In this document: positions 51,440-62,921 of the stretch, piece by piece | Layout: every line of letters begins with the position of its first letter | Position numbering within the stretch: the stretch's first letter is position 1 | Assembly: GCA_018806915.1 (NCBI GenBank) | Contig: JAGKQI010000047.1 | Location: forward strand, 1,364,001 to 1,428,000 | Length of the DNA: 64,000 bases | Direction of reading: 5' to 3' | Origin: Phytophthora colocasiae | Lineage: Eukaryota > Oomycota > Peronosporomycetes > Peronosporales > Peronosporaceae | Notes under the pieces: model-generated | Databases searched by the model: none | Seen by the model: only the letters and a program-made list of their open reading frames with translations | What the model was told of the DNA's origin: nothing | Translations under genes and position numbers: made by a program

Positions 51440-53959
51440 CTAGGCAAGAGCAATACCCACGTTCTGAACCTTGTCGTTTAATTCAGAGACCAGCGCCTCG
51501 AGCTGAAGAGTAGCTTGAGAGCGATCGCGCACCTGGCGGACAGCGGCTACCAGCTTCGCCTGGAGCTCACGCAACTCCTCCAAAGCAGATGCCGGTGTAA
51601 CCGTAGTGCTTGACGTCGCTATGATCTTCCGTAGCTGATCGCAAACTTCTTCACTTGTGGGTCTCTCACCCGGGTCAATCGAAGTCATACGTAACACCAA
51701 GTCCATCTCCATGGGGAAATGCTGTCGAGCCTTCTGCGGCACAACACCGTGGCGCACACCTGTAAGCACCTGCGAACGCTCCATCATTGTGCTAAACGGA
51801 CAGCACAGCTCCAGCAAAATCACACCCAGTGCAAAAATGTCCGACTTGATCGAGTACTTAGCGCTTTTGAGGCGAGTCGCAGCATTTTTCAGCAACTTGC
51901 TACTGCTGAAGCGGTACCCAAGCTGCTCAGGAGACGCGTATGTAAACGTGCCGAGCGCCGTCGTGTGGTCACCATCGCTGAGTCCCAGCTCTAGCAAACG
52001 CTCACGAGGAGAAATGGCTCCAGGAGACGTGCTGTCCGCAAAAACAGACTTGGATAGACCAAAATCACCAATTTTCGCTAGATCGCCATGGATAAAGATG
52101 TTGTCCGGCTTCAAGTCCCGGTGAATCACCCCGTAGGAATGCATGTGACCAACGCCCTGAACTGCTTCAAGGAACAGCTTCAGACCCTCCAGGTGAATGT
52201 CCGATGTGTTCGACCACACCGAGCGATCCTCTAGTGAAGATCGAAGCCAAGCTCCCAAGTTTGAGTGCGTTTCTTCACCAAGCTGTTGTCGTTCTTGCTG
52301 TGGAGTCTTCAGCTGGTCCAGAAAATGATGAATTGGCTGGTGGCTGTCAGCTGAAGTCGGGGTTGAAGGCACCGAGTTCACTGCTGTCCCACACAATTCC
52401 ATTTGGATGTACAGGATAACCTGCGATCTCATGACCACAGGCTCAACTGGAGCAGCAGCAGGAACAATGTTAACTTCATTCTTCAGCTCTCCGGGTTGCC
52501 CGAACGCTGCCTCGTCGTCAACACTCAAGCCCACAGAATCCTCGTCTCCCCCCTCATCTTCGAAAGTGAATCCAGGGGTGGAGTACTCATCGAACTCAAG
52601 AGAGTCAGCCGAAAACTCAAGCGAAAACGACTGATCAGCTGCCTCCACGCCGTTCATGCGCAATGCAGCTTCCTCATCCAGGAGTTCCAATTGCTGACGT
52701 TGAAGATCTTGAGGAGCACAATCACTCTCTAGTGATGGCACATCCGAACCACGAACACTTTCTGTCGACGAACACTTGTGAGGCATACACTCGTCCACCT
52801 CAGTCCACGCTGTATGGTAACGCACCACATTTTGGTGCGGAGCCATTGATGCCATCAAGCGAACTTCACGCAACGCCTGGCTTTCAGCACGCTTCGCATC
52901 CAGCTCGGTTGCTCGTGGAAGAACCACCTTCTTGATAGCATAGTAACAACCATCAACTTTACTACGAACCTTGAACACAGATCCTTGACCACCTTCACCA
53001 AGAGAACCCACAACCTCAAAATCTTGCTCAAAGCGCGAATTCGAAGCGCACGTATCGCCAGGGTTCAAAGTGCTCGTGGTATTCATCTCTGGCGACGAGG
53101 TTACAATAGGTGGCAACGCTGCCGCCGCTGCTTTCGAAGACATCGCTGCGGGAAGAGACACTGTGCGCTTGAAAGAAGTTCGCTTCAGTACCTGTTCCTC
53201 CTGGCTCTCATCCCTTGTCTCCTGCACAGTCAATGCTGGTGTCTCCAACTTCAACGACTCCATAAAAGCCTTGCGCTTCTTATGCTCGTCCTGCTGCTGG
53301 TTGTGCTGTGTCGTCTCCTTCACTCCCCGCTGGTTAAAGAACGCTGGAAGACGACCCCCTTGAGACCCAAGCCACTCCGTCATCTTTTTCTGATGCGTGA
53401 ACAACGTAGACGGGTAAAACGAAGCCATGGACGACAGCGTCGCGCTGCTTTGCGTGCGCATCGGCACACGTCGTACTGGTGCTGGAGGTGGAGGAGGAGA
53501 AGCTGCCATTTTGTCTCCAATAGGTACTTCTTGCTCCTCGGTCTCTGTCCCTGTCTGGAAATACCCAATGAACGGATTCGTCTTGTCAACTGAAGTTCCT
53601 CTCTTGCCAGGATGAAGATCATCTACCGCCTCATGAGACGGCGAAGCGTTCCTGATCACGCTACCCGCACGTGCAGCAGCAGCTTTAGCTGCCAGCGCCG
53701 ACTGGTCACTCCCCAAGTCCGCAAACGCGATCGGCGAAGACGCCACACGCGGCAATGCAGTCAAAGAAGAGACAAGAGACGTCGGCGAACCGATCACAGT
53801 CTCGTCGAATGCGTTATCGCCCCAGCCGTTACCGGTGCTTGTAGGGGAACTAGGAGACGACAAGCGTCCGCCGATCTGGGAAGCCGTGGCCGCACGCCGC
53901 ACGCCAGGCAGCCCGTTGACCCCATTCTTGGCGAGACCGAAGGCGAAAGCGCTCTGCAT
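51440..53959 (-). CDS. eIF2-alpha-kinase-like protein kinase
   Basis: Single exon, 839 aa. Residues 1-305 are low-complexity. The kinase domain runs from about 312 to 770, with glycine loop GEGGQGSVFK (321), ATP lysine AIKK (343), HRDLKPDNIF (613), DFGLSK (632) and TFTYASPEQL. An acidic insert of about 120 residues (390-510) sits between strands 4 and 5, a hallmark of the eIF2-alpha kinases PERK, GCN2 and HRI. No signal peptide, membrane segment, RWD or HisRS-like domain is seen, so it is most like a soluble HRI-type kinase. A coiled coil ends the protein (ALEELRELQAKLVAAVRQ). Expected role: phosphorylating eIF2-alpha under stress to slow translation. Confidence 0.85.
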   Translation of the reverse strand: MQSAFAFGLAKNGVNGLPGVRRAATASQIGGRLSSPSSPTSTGNGWGDNAFDETVIGSPTSLVSSLTALPRVASSPIAFADLGSDQSALAAKAAAARAGSVIRNASPSHEAVDDLHPGKRGTSVDKTNPFIGYFQTGTETEEQEVPIGDKMAASPPPPPAPVRRVPMRTQSSATLSSMASFYPSTLFTHQKKMTEWLGSQGGRLPAFFNQRGVKETTQHNQQQDEHKKRKAFMESLKLETPALTVQETRDESQEEQVLKRTSFKRTVSLPAAMSSKAAAAALPPIVTSSPEMNTTSTLNPGDTCASNSRFEQDFEVVGSLGEGGQGSVFKVRSKVDGCYYAIKKVVLPRATELDAKRAESQALREVRLMASMAPHQNVVRYHTAWTEVDECMPHKCSSTESVRGSDVPSLESDCAPQDLQRQQLELLDEEAALRMNGVEAADQSFSLEFSADSLEFDEYSTPGFTFEDEGGDEDSVGLSVDDEAAFGQPGELKNEVNIVPAAAPVEPVVMRSQVILYIQMELCGTAVNSVPSTPTSADSHQPIHHFLDQLKTPQQERQQLGEETHSNLGAWLRSSLEDRSVWSNTSDIHLEGLKLFLEAVQGVGHMHSYGVIHRDLKPDNIFIHGDLAKIGDFGLSKSVFADSTSPGAISPRERLLELGLSDGDHTTALGTFTYASPEQLGYRFSSSKLLKNAATRLKSAKYSIKSDIFALGVILLELCCPFSTMMERSQVLTGVRHGVVPQKARQHFPMEMDLVLRMTSIDPGERPTSEEVCDQLRKIIATSSTTVTPASALEELRELQAKLVAAVRQVRDRSQATLQLEALVSELNDKVQNVGIALA

Positions 53960-55419
53960 GGGCAGAATCCCGGGTTTTATCTGTCACGTCGGCTATCACC
54001 TTTGAGAGGAAGAGCCGACGGCTCCACTGTCGGTCGCCACTCAGTCCACTTGGTCACGTCACGCCTTACTGCCACCTCTCGCTCCTGTTCCTCCTGGGCT
54101 GACGGCGGTCTCTGTGCGGTGCTGGTGCGTGCAAGGCGCAGGAAGTGCGGACACCAAGGGAAACCTGTTGCTGCGCTATATAAATGCGAAGTGAAGTGGG
54201 AATGCATGCCGGTGGGCTGGGGGATTCGGAAAATAGATACCCTTTGGAAATAGATAGGCCGTTTCGCATAATGTTTTTTGAAGGGATTGAAGCGCATCAT
54301 CGTTCTCGAAACGTCGACGCGATGGGGTGTACATGTAGTGTAGTGCTACGTTGTATCACATGTGCTTGCTGTCATACATGTACAGCCATGCGCAGTGCAA
54401 ACTGATGCAAGGCTGTGAACATTGTCTCCAGGGATGAATGGGGCTTTCAATTGTGGATAAAATGCGGCGCATTTTGTCCCACAGGAGTTTGATCAACGGC
54501 TAAAAACAATTCCAGCATGACATCGACAGCCTTGAAGCTCGATCAATTCCGTTGAGTTTGAGTTTGTCAAGAGTTTGCATAGCTAGAAAGAGAAAAGCTG
54601 CTGAAATCCCATTTATTTTGGTGCCAAGACGCGAGACACGAGCCTGACAAACGCGGCATGCATAGGATCTTGCTTTTCCAACGATTTTCCTACAACAATG
54701 AGGCACAGACGCCACGCGGCCGGTTGAAAACGTAGCCTGGATCTTCAACGACAATGTTCTGCAACCGACACCTAAAGAACGCTCATAGGAATGCTTCTGC
54801 TAATCTACCGGCATGACTTGGCAAGAAGCGGCACGTCAACCACGCTAACTTAGCACGTGCCAGCGGGTGCTGTTTGCAGCACCTCAGCATGTCACGCATT
54901 TTGAAATGCAAGTCGTGCGTCAATGAAATTCAACGGGCCACGTCATTGCGTGTCAGGCCATAATACTCGTCTAAATATCGGAACTCATCACGTTAAACAG
55001 CGTAGCAATCGAATCTGAGCCCATGCAGGAAACTTAACCGGTAGATGTTGAAGTTCCCACATGCGACATGTCGTAACCGTTGAGGTTACCACACTAGTTG
55101 ATGTGGCACACACATAAACGATCTTTCACATGATCCCATTTTGTTTTTGGCAGGTGTTGGAGTCCAGTATTATAGTTCTGGAGAAATACATTATTCAACA
55201 CAGGATTAATCCTGTATACACATCATCGTATTTAGCATTACGGTCATATGGGGAAGATACAGGAAGATATAAAAGATGAGAAGATATAAACGTGGGGCTG
55301 GGAAACGAATCCAGGATTAATCCTGGACAAGCATGGAATACCTCTGGTCCTGGTCGTTACAAGATTTTGCAGTGACAGCAGCATGATGGGTCAACAGGAA
55401 CTATGTGGGGGCGTAGCGT
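53960..55419. other. Intergenic region, about 1.45 kb
   Basis: Upstream of the kinase gene. Contains scattered TAC-ATG-TA palindromes (54330, 54378) and no supported gene. A minus-strand frame at 54500-54754 has a few Cys (CRVCQARV) that might be a transposon scrap. AGGATTAATCCTG words occur twice near 55203 and 55312. Confidence 0.45.
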
Positions 55420-57398
55420 CGTTGGACGTATTGAAGATGTTGTTACTCTGTATAACTTCCCAAACAACAAGCTGAAATGCAAAATAACATGTATTGATAA
55501 ACTTAATGAAAGGATAGCAGCAGAAACCTATCTCCGACGAAGTTACTGGGCGGCTTGGGTCGCTGGGAGCTGGTCCTCTTCCTCGTTCTGGCTTGGGGGT
55601 GGAGCCTTGTCCTCGTCGTTCTTGGACGTGTACACAATGTAGATCCTGATCATCACGGACGAAATTATAGTCATCCTCACTGTCTAGAGCGCGAGCGTAT
55701 TCCTTTTCCACGTGGCCTGCCACATACGGAGTTGTAAAGCGAAGTACATTAGCCATTTCATCGTCATAATTTGAGTTCACGAACTGCCCAATTCTAGCGT
55801 GGCGATATCCATATTCGTTCTCGACGCGACGGTCAAATGCCACTAATGCCTTAATGCATTGAGACATTGCCATAGATCCATCCACTCCATCTTTGAACTT
55901 CCGAAGAAGCTCTAGCGATTGTTTGTGTGATTGCTGAAATGGGGAAGTTCAGCCCGGCGATACATAACCCAAACGATCTTGGCAATCGTTCCAATTCTCT
56001 TCAAAATACGTAAAGAAACCAACGACACCAATTCTTTCGCATAACCCTTTTAAAGAAACATGTGCAGTCTCGTAGGAATCGCTGAATCCGCGTAAACCAT
56101 TCTGTGAATGCACGCGTCAATTTGGCCGGCGTCGTCCGACGAAATCTTACCGAACTCTGGCTTGGACCGCATTTTTTGAGATATTTTATCACATGGAAGT
56201 GATAAATCAATACGCGAGTTTGGTGGAAAGTGCTCTCGAGCACACGAATCTCATTCATGTCTTTATCCACAATAATCACTCGAAGCAAATTTATCTTGGT
56301 AGGATGAGACCTTTTGAAGTGGCTAATTGCTTTATCCATATGCCAGTCTCCATTCGCTTCCAATAGAGAATGCTGCACGACAGATCCTTTTCACGAACCT
56401 CGTTCATACACATGAACGTAAGTAGTTGGTAGTTGTATCTGCAGTAAACATGAAAATAATCCTGTTAAATCCTGAAAAATCCTGGTGAAATTCTGGATGA
56501 TATAAATGAACGTACCGATTGGTCTTATGACTGCAGTCGACGAGAAGAAGTTCACTGAAGCGACTAAAGATCCGGCGCATGCGTAGCCAAAGATATAACA
56601 CCAGTCTCACCAACCGCAGTTTCCAGCTACAGAGGAAATATTCTCCTTGTCAGTTGCGGCAAAGCTTGCCAGTTCGCGCGCAGTGGCTTCATTATCATCA
56701 CTGCCGACAAGAGAGGCCGAATGAGCACGGACCAAGTTATCCACATCAACTTGAGTATTTTGGTCGTGCTCCAGTAAATAATCGTAGATTCTGGACCTCT
56801 TAGCACCGACAGCCAGCATTCCATCCACCCGAGCACTCACCAAAGCGCTATCCACACCACGAGACGACGGATATGTAGCAAAAGCGCGCAGAAACTTGGT
56901 GGTTGTGAACGAAATGACCATTTTTCACTTCCAACTCCTTTTCTTGACATTCCACTGCACGACAAACCGAAACGGACAATCCGTTAGTCGGATGTGTTGA
57001 CGAGGCCGGCTTCTCTTCGCCCGAGACTTCAGCTTTCCGCCAACCATGCGTACATATGTACGTCCGCTGGTACGGTTCAATCTCGGGTGGAATTAGTTGT
57101 GAAGCGTCCGCACCTTTCTTCGTGCGCAACAATCGCTTGTTTCTTCCACTCGAGACATAGTCTCTTTCACAGGCAGCACTTGTAACGTGCGCTCACAGTA
57201 GCCAGTAAAATAGCTGAGCCACGCCTCCCAACTGGCGTGATACATCAGGACCTTCCACAGCCACCATTACTGCACCATGTAATCGCGCACCTCCTCTACG
57301 GAGTCATCTGAATCATCATCTGGTTGCCCGGCATCATCTTCATCGTCACTTTCGCCTAATTCCTCTTCGGAAACATCACCACCGGTCAATTCATCCAT
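55420..57398 (-). pseudogene. Decayed MULE transposase
   Basis: From ATG 57398 an acidic N-terminus (MDELTGGDVSEEELGESDDE) runs to a stop at VRDYMVQ. Then come WEAWLSYFTGYCERTLQVLP and VKETMSR, a segment with PYQRTYICTHGW, KNGHFVHNH, and RGVDSALVSARVDGMLAVGA. The DDE part has VIIVDKDMNEIRVLESTF, VLIYHFHVIKYL and FSNHTNNRLESFF. The C-terminus reads DGSMAMSQCIKALVAFDRRVE and RHARIGQFVNSNYDDEM. Stops and frameshifts separate these parts, so the gene is dead. The order is that of a Mutator-family transposase, different in sequence from the one at 22357. Ends and target duplication were not found. Confidence 0.82.
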
Positions 57399-57739
57399 TG
57401 TTTCATACACTACGCGCACAGTAACCACGTATTAGCCACCTCTATCCTCTAAATCAATTGTATCGCAAATGAACTCTGCACGCACCATCGCTAGTCGCAC
57501 CAGGAGCGTCTGCTGCACGTCCGCTCCGCGTAGTCATGCCCATCGCACTGCGCCGTGGCCTCTCGTCCTCGCGGTCAAAGCTGAAATGGTTAGGAAAACT
57601 ACTTCGGAAATAAACGAAAGAAAACTACTTTGGAAAAAAACGAATATTACGTAAAAATCCTGGATGTATACAGGACAGAATCGTGAGTGTTTCCAGAATT
57701 ATAATACTGGACTCCAACGGTTGCGTTTGTTTTTTGCCA

Positions 57740-59179
57740 ATGGAAGGCCGAAATGGAAGTCGCGTGCGTCTCGAAGAATACGCTTCTTCAGGGCCAGCAG
57801 CATCTGATTTTGGAGTAGAAGACGCCTCTGAGAGCGTAAAAGTGCGTCCTATGCACTCGAGCAAGGGCAGTGTACGCCACAGCGCCAGCTCTTCCCACCA
57901 TCAAAATGATCGCTACATGGAGGCTTTCGACTCGGCGTTTGAGGAGTTATCAGCAGCGGAGGCGGCTCGAACAGGTGTAAAGAGACACAATAGCAGAGAT
58001 TCTTCTCTCGATACATCGTCTGAAGGCAAAATGACGTCGATTGCTGCTAAAACAACGTCATTAACGGCTTCAGTTGAGCTTCTAACAGGTTCCTGGATAC
58101 AAGGGCCTCGATCACCGGAAGGCGAGCTACACAACGTCTCAGCGCAGCCACTCATGTGTATGAGTATGAGTACTGATGAAAGTGAGGTGGTCGTGGGTAG
58201 TAGCGACCATGCTTTGTATGTACTTCCATTGGCCGATTGCGTGTCATCTCGAGGAGCTACGAGTCGCCCACGAACACTGTACACAAAGAAATTCGGTCAT
58301 ACGGAGTGGGTCACATGCGTCACCCACTTATCCGATCGCCGGATCGTTAGTGGCGGCATTGACAGTAAATTGTGTTTGTGGGACGCTTCGGGTGTCAAGT
58401 GTGAGGATTTACTGGGACACAGTGGATCAGTGTCGTGTGTGTTGGCTTTGAATGACGAGATGGTTCTGAGCGCAGGGTATGACAAGATGCTGAGGCTTTG
58501 GAACGTCAGTAGACGAGCTTCAAGCCGTCAGCGTGATATCAGCGCTGTAAAGACAAGCACAGCACCAATTCTGGACGTTTCAGCTCTTGCTGCAGGTCAA
58601 CAAGCTGTGTGTGGTGATCGCGATGGTGGTGTGCAGCTAATTGACTTGCAATCGAGTAAAATTCTCCAGAAACATGCCAATGCTCATCGCGGACACACTA
58701 CAAGTGTCCTAGGAAGCCAATGTGAAGAGAAAGAGTTCTTTTCTGGGGGTCAGGATGGTGCAGTGAAAGTATGGGATTCCAGACAGAAGGGAGCGACATT
58801 TTCACTGGAGATCCACACAGATCCACGAAGTGGTAAAGCTGGTGCTGTGGGATTTCTACGTGAACCTGCGGGTGACCCGAACGTGCTCATAACAGCAGGT
58901 GCTGATGGTGTCATTAATGTATTGGACAAGAGGCAATCTTACGGCGTCTTGCACAGCTTTACGGAGCATTTGGACTTCATTTATTCGCTGCATGTTCACA
59001 GCCAATTGTGTTTCAGTGGTGCTGGGAATGGAATGCTTCATGTGCACGACTGGAAGGCGGGGAAGCTTTTGTATGGGCTTGGAGCTAACCAAGCAGCAGT
59101 TCGCGCAATAACAACGTCTGCGAACCAACTTATCGCTGCAGGAGATGATGGAGGTGTCATGATGTACGACATGAAATGA
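57740..59179 (+). CDS. WD40-repeat protein
   Basis: Single exon, 479 aa from ATG 57740; upstream in-frame codons lack an ATG. Residues 1-150 are Ser-rich. Then about seven WD-type blades follow: MCMSMSTDESEVVVGSSDHALYVL, HTEWVTCVTHLSDRRIVSGGIDSKLCLWD, GHSGSVSCVLALNDEMVLSAGYDKMLRLWN, and later GGQDGAVKVWDSR, TAGADGVINVLDKR, FSGAGNGMLHVHDWK and AAGDDGGVMMYDMK. A seven-blade propeller acts as a protein-binding platform. No extra domain identifies the complex it joins. Confidence 0.85.
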   Translation: MEGRNGSRVRLEEYASSGPAASDFGVEDASESVKVRPMHSSKGSVRHSASSSHHQNDRYMEAFDSAFEELSAAEAARTGVKRHNSRDSSLDTSSEGKMTSIAAKTTSLTASVELLTGSWIQGPRSPEGELHNVSAQPLMCMSMSTDESEVVVGSSDHALYVLPLADCVSSRGATSRPRTLYTKKFGHTEWVTCVTHLSDRRIVSGGIDSKLCLWDASGVKCEDLLGHSGSVSCVLALNDEMVLSAGYDKMLRLWNVSRRASSRQRDISAVKTSTAPILDVSALAAGQQAVCGDRDGGVQLIDLQSSKILQKHANAHRGHTTSVLGSQCEEKEFFSGGQDGAVKVWDSRQKGATFSLEIHTDPRSGKAGAVGFLREPAGDPNVLITAGADGVINVLDKRQSYGVLHSFTEHLDFIYSLHVHSQLCFSGAGNGMLHVHDWKAGKLLYGLGANQAAVRAITTSANQLIAAGDDGGVMMYDMK

Positions 59180-59439
59180 CATTGTGATGCTACAAGCAGC
59201 ATCAAACTTTGAATCTTACGCCTCGCTGCAGGTCTATCAAGAGCTCTGGGCATTAATTTCTCATCTGATTAATAATCCTGGTCCTCACACCGTCCTTGGT
59301 AGTTGTCTGATTGTGTCATTTTCTTTTGCTAACTACACACGAGTATCCATGAGTAAAACTCTCGCCGCATTCCAATTGCTTCATAAGTCCAAAGCTGGAT
59401 TACCGACGATTCTACTCTGTGCGCTAAAGTGTAATCTCT

Positions 59440-60010
59440 TTTGAAAGCACTACTGATCGTTCGAGTTTTCATATTGAACGCAGGCATCTTCTTCACGCAA
59501 GATTTATCCACCTTCTTCAGGTTCCCGCCGTGTGTAATGTACGATACGAGCACTTCAATTTCACACATTGGACTCTCCGGGTCACCTAGAATCAGTGGCG
59601 TCGCTGCTGTGGTTGTTCCGTGGCCGGCATGATCGAACGTGATCAGTTCCGTGTTGTCGCCTTGAAGAGGTCCAGGAGAAACTCTGCATACTTGTGCGTC
59701 GTCTGTACATCAAGCTTGCCGCTGAGTAGCAACACACTAGCCTGAGTCGGAATCACGGCACTTTTGTTCCAGTATTCATCCCGGTTGTGATAGGACTGCG
59801 CGTCGTATTTCCCAGTCTGGAACTAGTTGCAGGTCGTGGATTTCTCCTTGGAGAAGGCACAATATTGCTCCGTTGAAGTTGTAGATGCCCGCCCGTGTCG
59901 GACATCAGGACGTCTGTAAACCGCTTCTTGATCGTTTTCACCGACGGTGAAGGTATTTGCCACATCTCGGAGTAGAAGAGCACTTTCTGCACGTCCGGTT
60001 TTCAAAGAAG
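59440..60010 (-). pseudogene. Fragment of an S33-type serine peptidase, copy 1
   Basis: Minus-strand pieces match the C-terminal third of the gene at 60939: EMWQIPSPSVKTIKKRFTDV, YCAFSKEKSTTCN, LLLSG.LDVQTTHKYAEFLL, then VLVSYITHGGNLKKVDKSCV and KKMPAFNM. Frames change between pieces and the catalytic Ser region is absent. The copy is inverted relative to copies 2 and 3. Its EMWQIPSPS reading also shows the frame that copy 2 has lost. Confidence 0.85.
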
Positions 60011-60938
60011 TGTCTGTTGCTGAGAGTCCATACTCGATTTAAAATCAAAAGCCAAGTAGTAGCAACCAAGAAATAACCACTTCAATTTCCTTTTCATTGA
60101 AGTGAATACAAGCTACAGCTCTTTCGTCAAGGGTGTATATGGACGTCTATAGTAGAAGGTGGGAGAAGGTAGAAGGATATCAATGATCGCTTTACTTCAA
60201 GAATTTCCAGAGGTTATCCCTACACATGAATAGTTTTAAATGAGGTACAGTATGTACACACCCAGGTTTTGCACGAATTTGCTGGCTTTGTAAGCAATGA
60301 CAATTTTACTCATTAATTGAGTTTGCTTTTAATAATCCGAGTCATTTATGAAATAACGTTAAGTGTTCCGTCATGAAGAACGTGCTACAGTGCAACAGTG
60401 ACGCTAATGCAAGAACACGGTGATGTACGCGTGCGATCGAAGTGGTTGCCATATACATGCACATGTATGTAGCGTTTACGCGTGCGCATATACATGTAGC
60501 GTTTACGCGTGGATGAATACATATGTACACTCAGCGATGTGTTCTGCCACAGAATCTGTGGTGTGGTTGAGAATCTCAACTTGAGATAAACTGTACCAAA
60601 CTGTATCTGGTTGAGATGAGTGTGGTGTGAAATACAGTACATGTACCGTGTACATGTATGTATTGAGGAACATCAACGTGCACACTGCAGTAATGCTCTC
60701 TGAAATCCAGACTGCATCTTAGGATCCATCCCAGGCTGTACATGCGTCCGGATGTACTACATCATGTGGATGTTCATGTTGCCTCTCGTTATCACCGTAC
60801 GGAATCGCGGACAAAATTTTGTACATGTAATGGAATCGCCTGCACATTGACAACTCAAATGCCTCGCAAACTCAATTCACATTCCCGAATTCACCAGCTA
60901 CCAGCACAAGCGACAGCAAGCCAAGGAGATCCTGCGGG
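60011..60938. other. Intergenic region with repeated words
   Basis: About 0.9 kb. An 18-bp direct repeat ATGTAGCGTTTACGCGTG occurs at 60467-60484 and 60494-60511, and ACATGTA words cluster between 60430 and 60660. No gene supported. Confidence 0.55.
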
Positions 60939-62770
60939 ATGTGGTTCTACCAAGTCATTCTCCTGGTAGCTATAGCCGTATCGCCAATCACTGCCAAGTC
61001 CAACAACACATCCATTCAATGGAAATCCTGTCCCCAGTACACTGTCACGTCCAAAACTCCCGCGGGTAGTGGCAGTGAAAGTCAAAGTGAAGGAGCCGAG
61101 TGTACCACTTATAACGCTCCGTTGTGTTATCCTGGTCTTTGTGAGACCCCCGAAGGTGTCGTCTCCACCATTGAAGTTTTTGTAAAACGCTACCCAGCAA
61201 CCGTTGGTAACCCAAAGACTGCCCGAAATGTCTGGCTTCTCCAGGGAGGACCAGGTATTTCTACTGTCCCAATGGAGTCGACAGCGGTTGATCTTCAGAC
61301 GAAGTTGGGAGGTTCGTTCAACGTGTACCTCATGGACCACCGCGGTACTGGACGCAGCACGAGACTCGCCTGTTCAGCAGCTACAAAACTCAATTCTTCT
61401 CTTTGGGGTAGTGATGTCGACGCTCCAAACGTTGGTAAATGCGCAGAAGAGCTGATTTCAAAGTACGGAGATATGGCCTCGTTTTCAACGACAAGTGCTG
61501 CCAAGGACATCGCTACATTCATGGGCGAGCACACCAATGGAGAAGATACCATTGTGTTCGGCTGGAGCTATGGTACGGCGTTGGGAGAGCGACTGATCCA
61601 CTTGGACCCGCCCGAAGTCACTGGATACGTTTTGGATGGTATTCTTACGTCAATGGGTGCACGGACCAGCGAGTTCCAGTACAATACCAACTCGGACACG
61701 GACTTTGGCGAAGTCGCCGATAGATTTCTGGCAATGTGCCAGAAAGAGGAGGAGATCGCCACCCGATTCAAGAAGAAAGGATTGGCGGGGACGATCAAGC
61801 ATCTAATCACTCAATTCGACAAAGACCCGGAGTCTCCTTGCGCTGTGATCACCAATACGTTGTTCAACAATACCGATAGCACTAGTACTGGTACTACTGG
61901 CACCAGTAACGCAGCGGAAGTTCAACCAGCATCGTTTGCACTCCGCTATGCACTGGGAGCGATGATGTCAGACTCCGAGATGCGGAAGTTGATTCCGCCG
62001 GTTGTGTATCGCTTGAATCGCTGTGCGGACAAAGATCTGGACATTTTGAATCGTGTTGTTCAGATTTTACAGGATTCCATGAACACTAAAGTTGAAGATG
62101 AGACCTACGAATCGTCGCTGCTCCTCAGCGTCATTACGTACTCCGAGATGTGGGAATGCCGTCGCCGTCCGTGGAAACGCTGAAGAAACGATTCACGGAC
62201 GTCTTGATGTCTGACAATCTCGTTTACACTTTAACAGAACTTTACTGTGCCTACTCTAAGGAGAAATCGAAAACCTGTAACCAGTTCAAGACTGGGAAAT
62301 ACGACGCCGACCCCATCATCTACGACCGGGATGAATACTGGAACAAAAGTGCCGTGATTCCGACTCAGGCCAGTGTTTTGATACTTAGTGGTATGCTTGA
62401 CGCGCGGACGACGCACAAGTACGCAGAGCTTCTGCTGGGTGCTCTTCAAGGCGACAACAAGGAACTCATAGCATTTGAGCACGCCACCCACGGTACGATC
62501 CAGACGACACCGTTGATTCCCGGTGATCCTAATAGTCCTTACTGTGGAATGGAAGTGCTAGTCTCGTACATCAAGCACGGAGGAAACCTCAAGAAGATGG
62601 ATAAATCGTGCGTGAAGAAGATGCCCCCGTTCAACATGACCATTACGACAGAGTATCTGAACGGTTACCTGCTCACCGATGATGCGTACAATGGAGTGTA
62701 CAACGAAAGTCTGTACTATCAAGCCGTCGGTGAGCAATCTGGCGAGCAGTCCGGCGAACAATCAGCTTAG
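60939..62770 (+). pseudogene. Secreted S33-type serine peptidase (alpha/beta hydrolase), copy 2, one frameshift
   Basis: The signal peptide is WFYQVILLVAIAVSPITA. The mature part has GGPG (103-106, oxyanion region), DHRGTGRS (133-140), nucleophile motif GWSYG (Ser210), and after residue 400 the Asp in SGMLDARTTHKYAE and His in FEHATHGT. This is the layout of tripeptidyl-aminopeptidase-like S33 enzymes that release N-terminal residues outside the cell. At about 62154 one base is missing after EMW; the 5' frame ends at 62183 and the remaining 200 codons continue in the next frame to TAG 62770. Copy 1 shows the expected in-frame sequence there. The tail has GEQS repeats. If the missing base is an error, this would be an intact gene of about 610 aa. 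Confidence 0.82.
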
Positions 62771-62921
62771 ATACCCATCGCTATTCCCCTTTGAGTCATA
62801 ATTCGTGAATAGAATGCACATTTATGCCTCAGGATTGAATCGAAGTCGTCCAACCTCTCTCGTCTTCATCGATCTCTGCGTAGTTTACGTACCCTAGAAT
62901 GCGGCTATCTGACTCTGACTA

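Noticed and set aside
54500..54754. Possible zinc-binding transposon scrap (CRVCQARV)
   Set aside because: Too short and isolated; other piggyBac features are missing.
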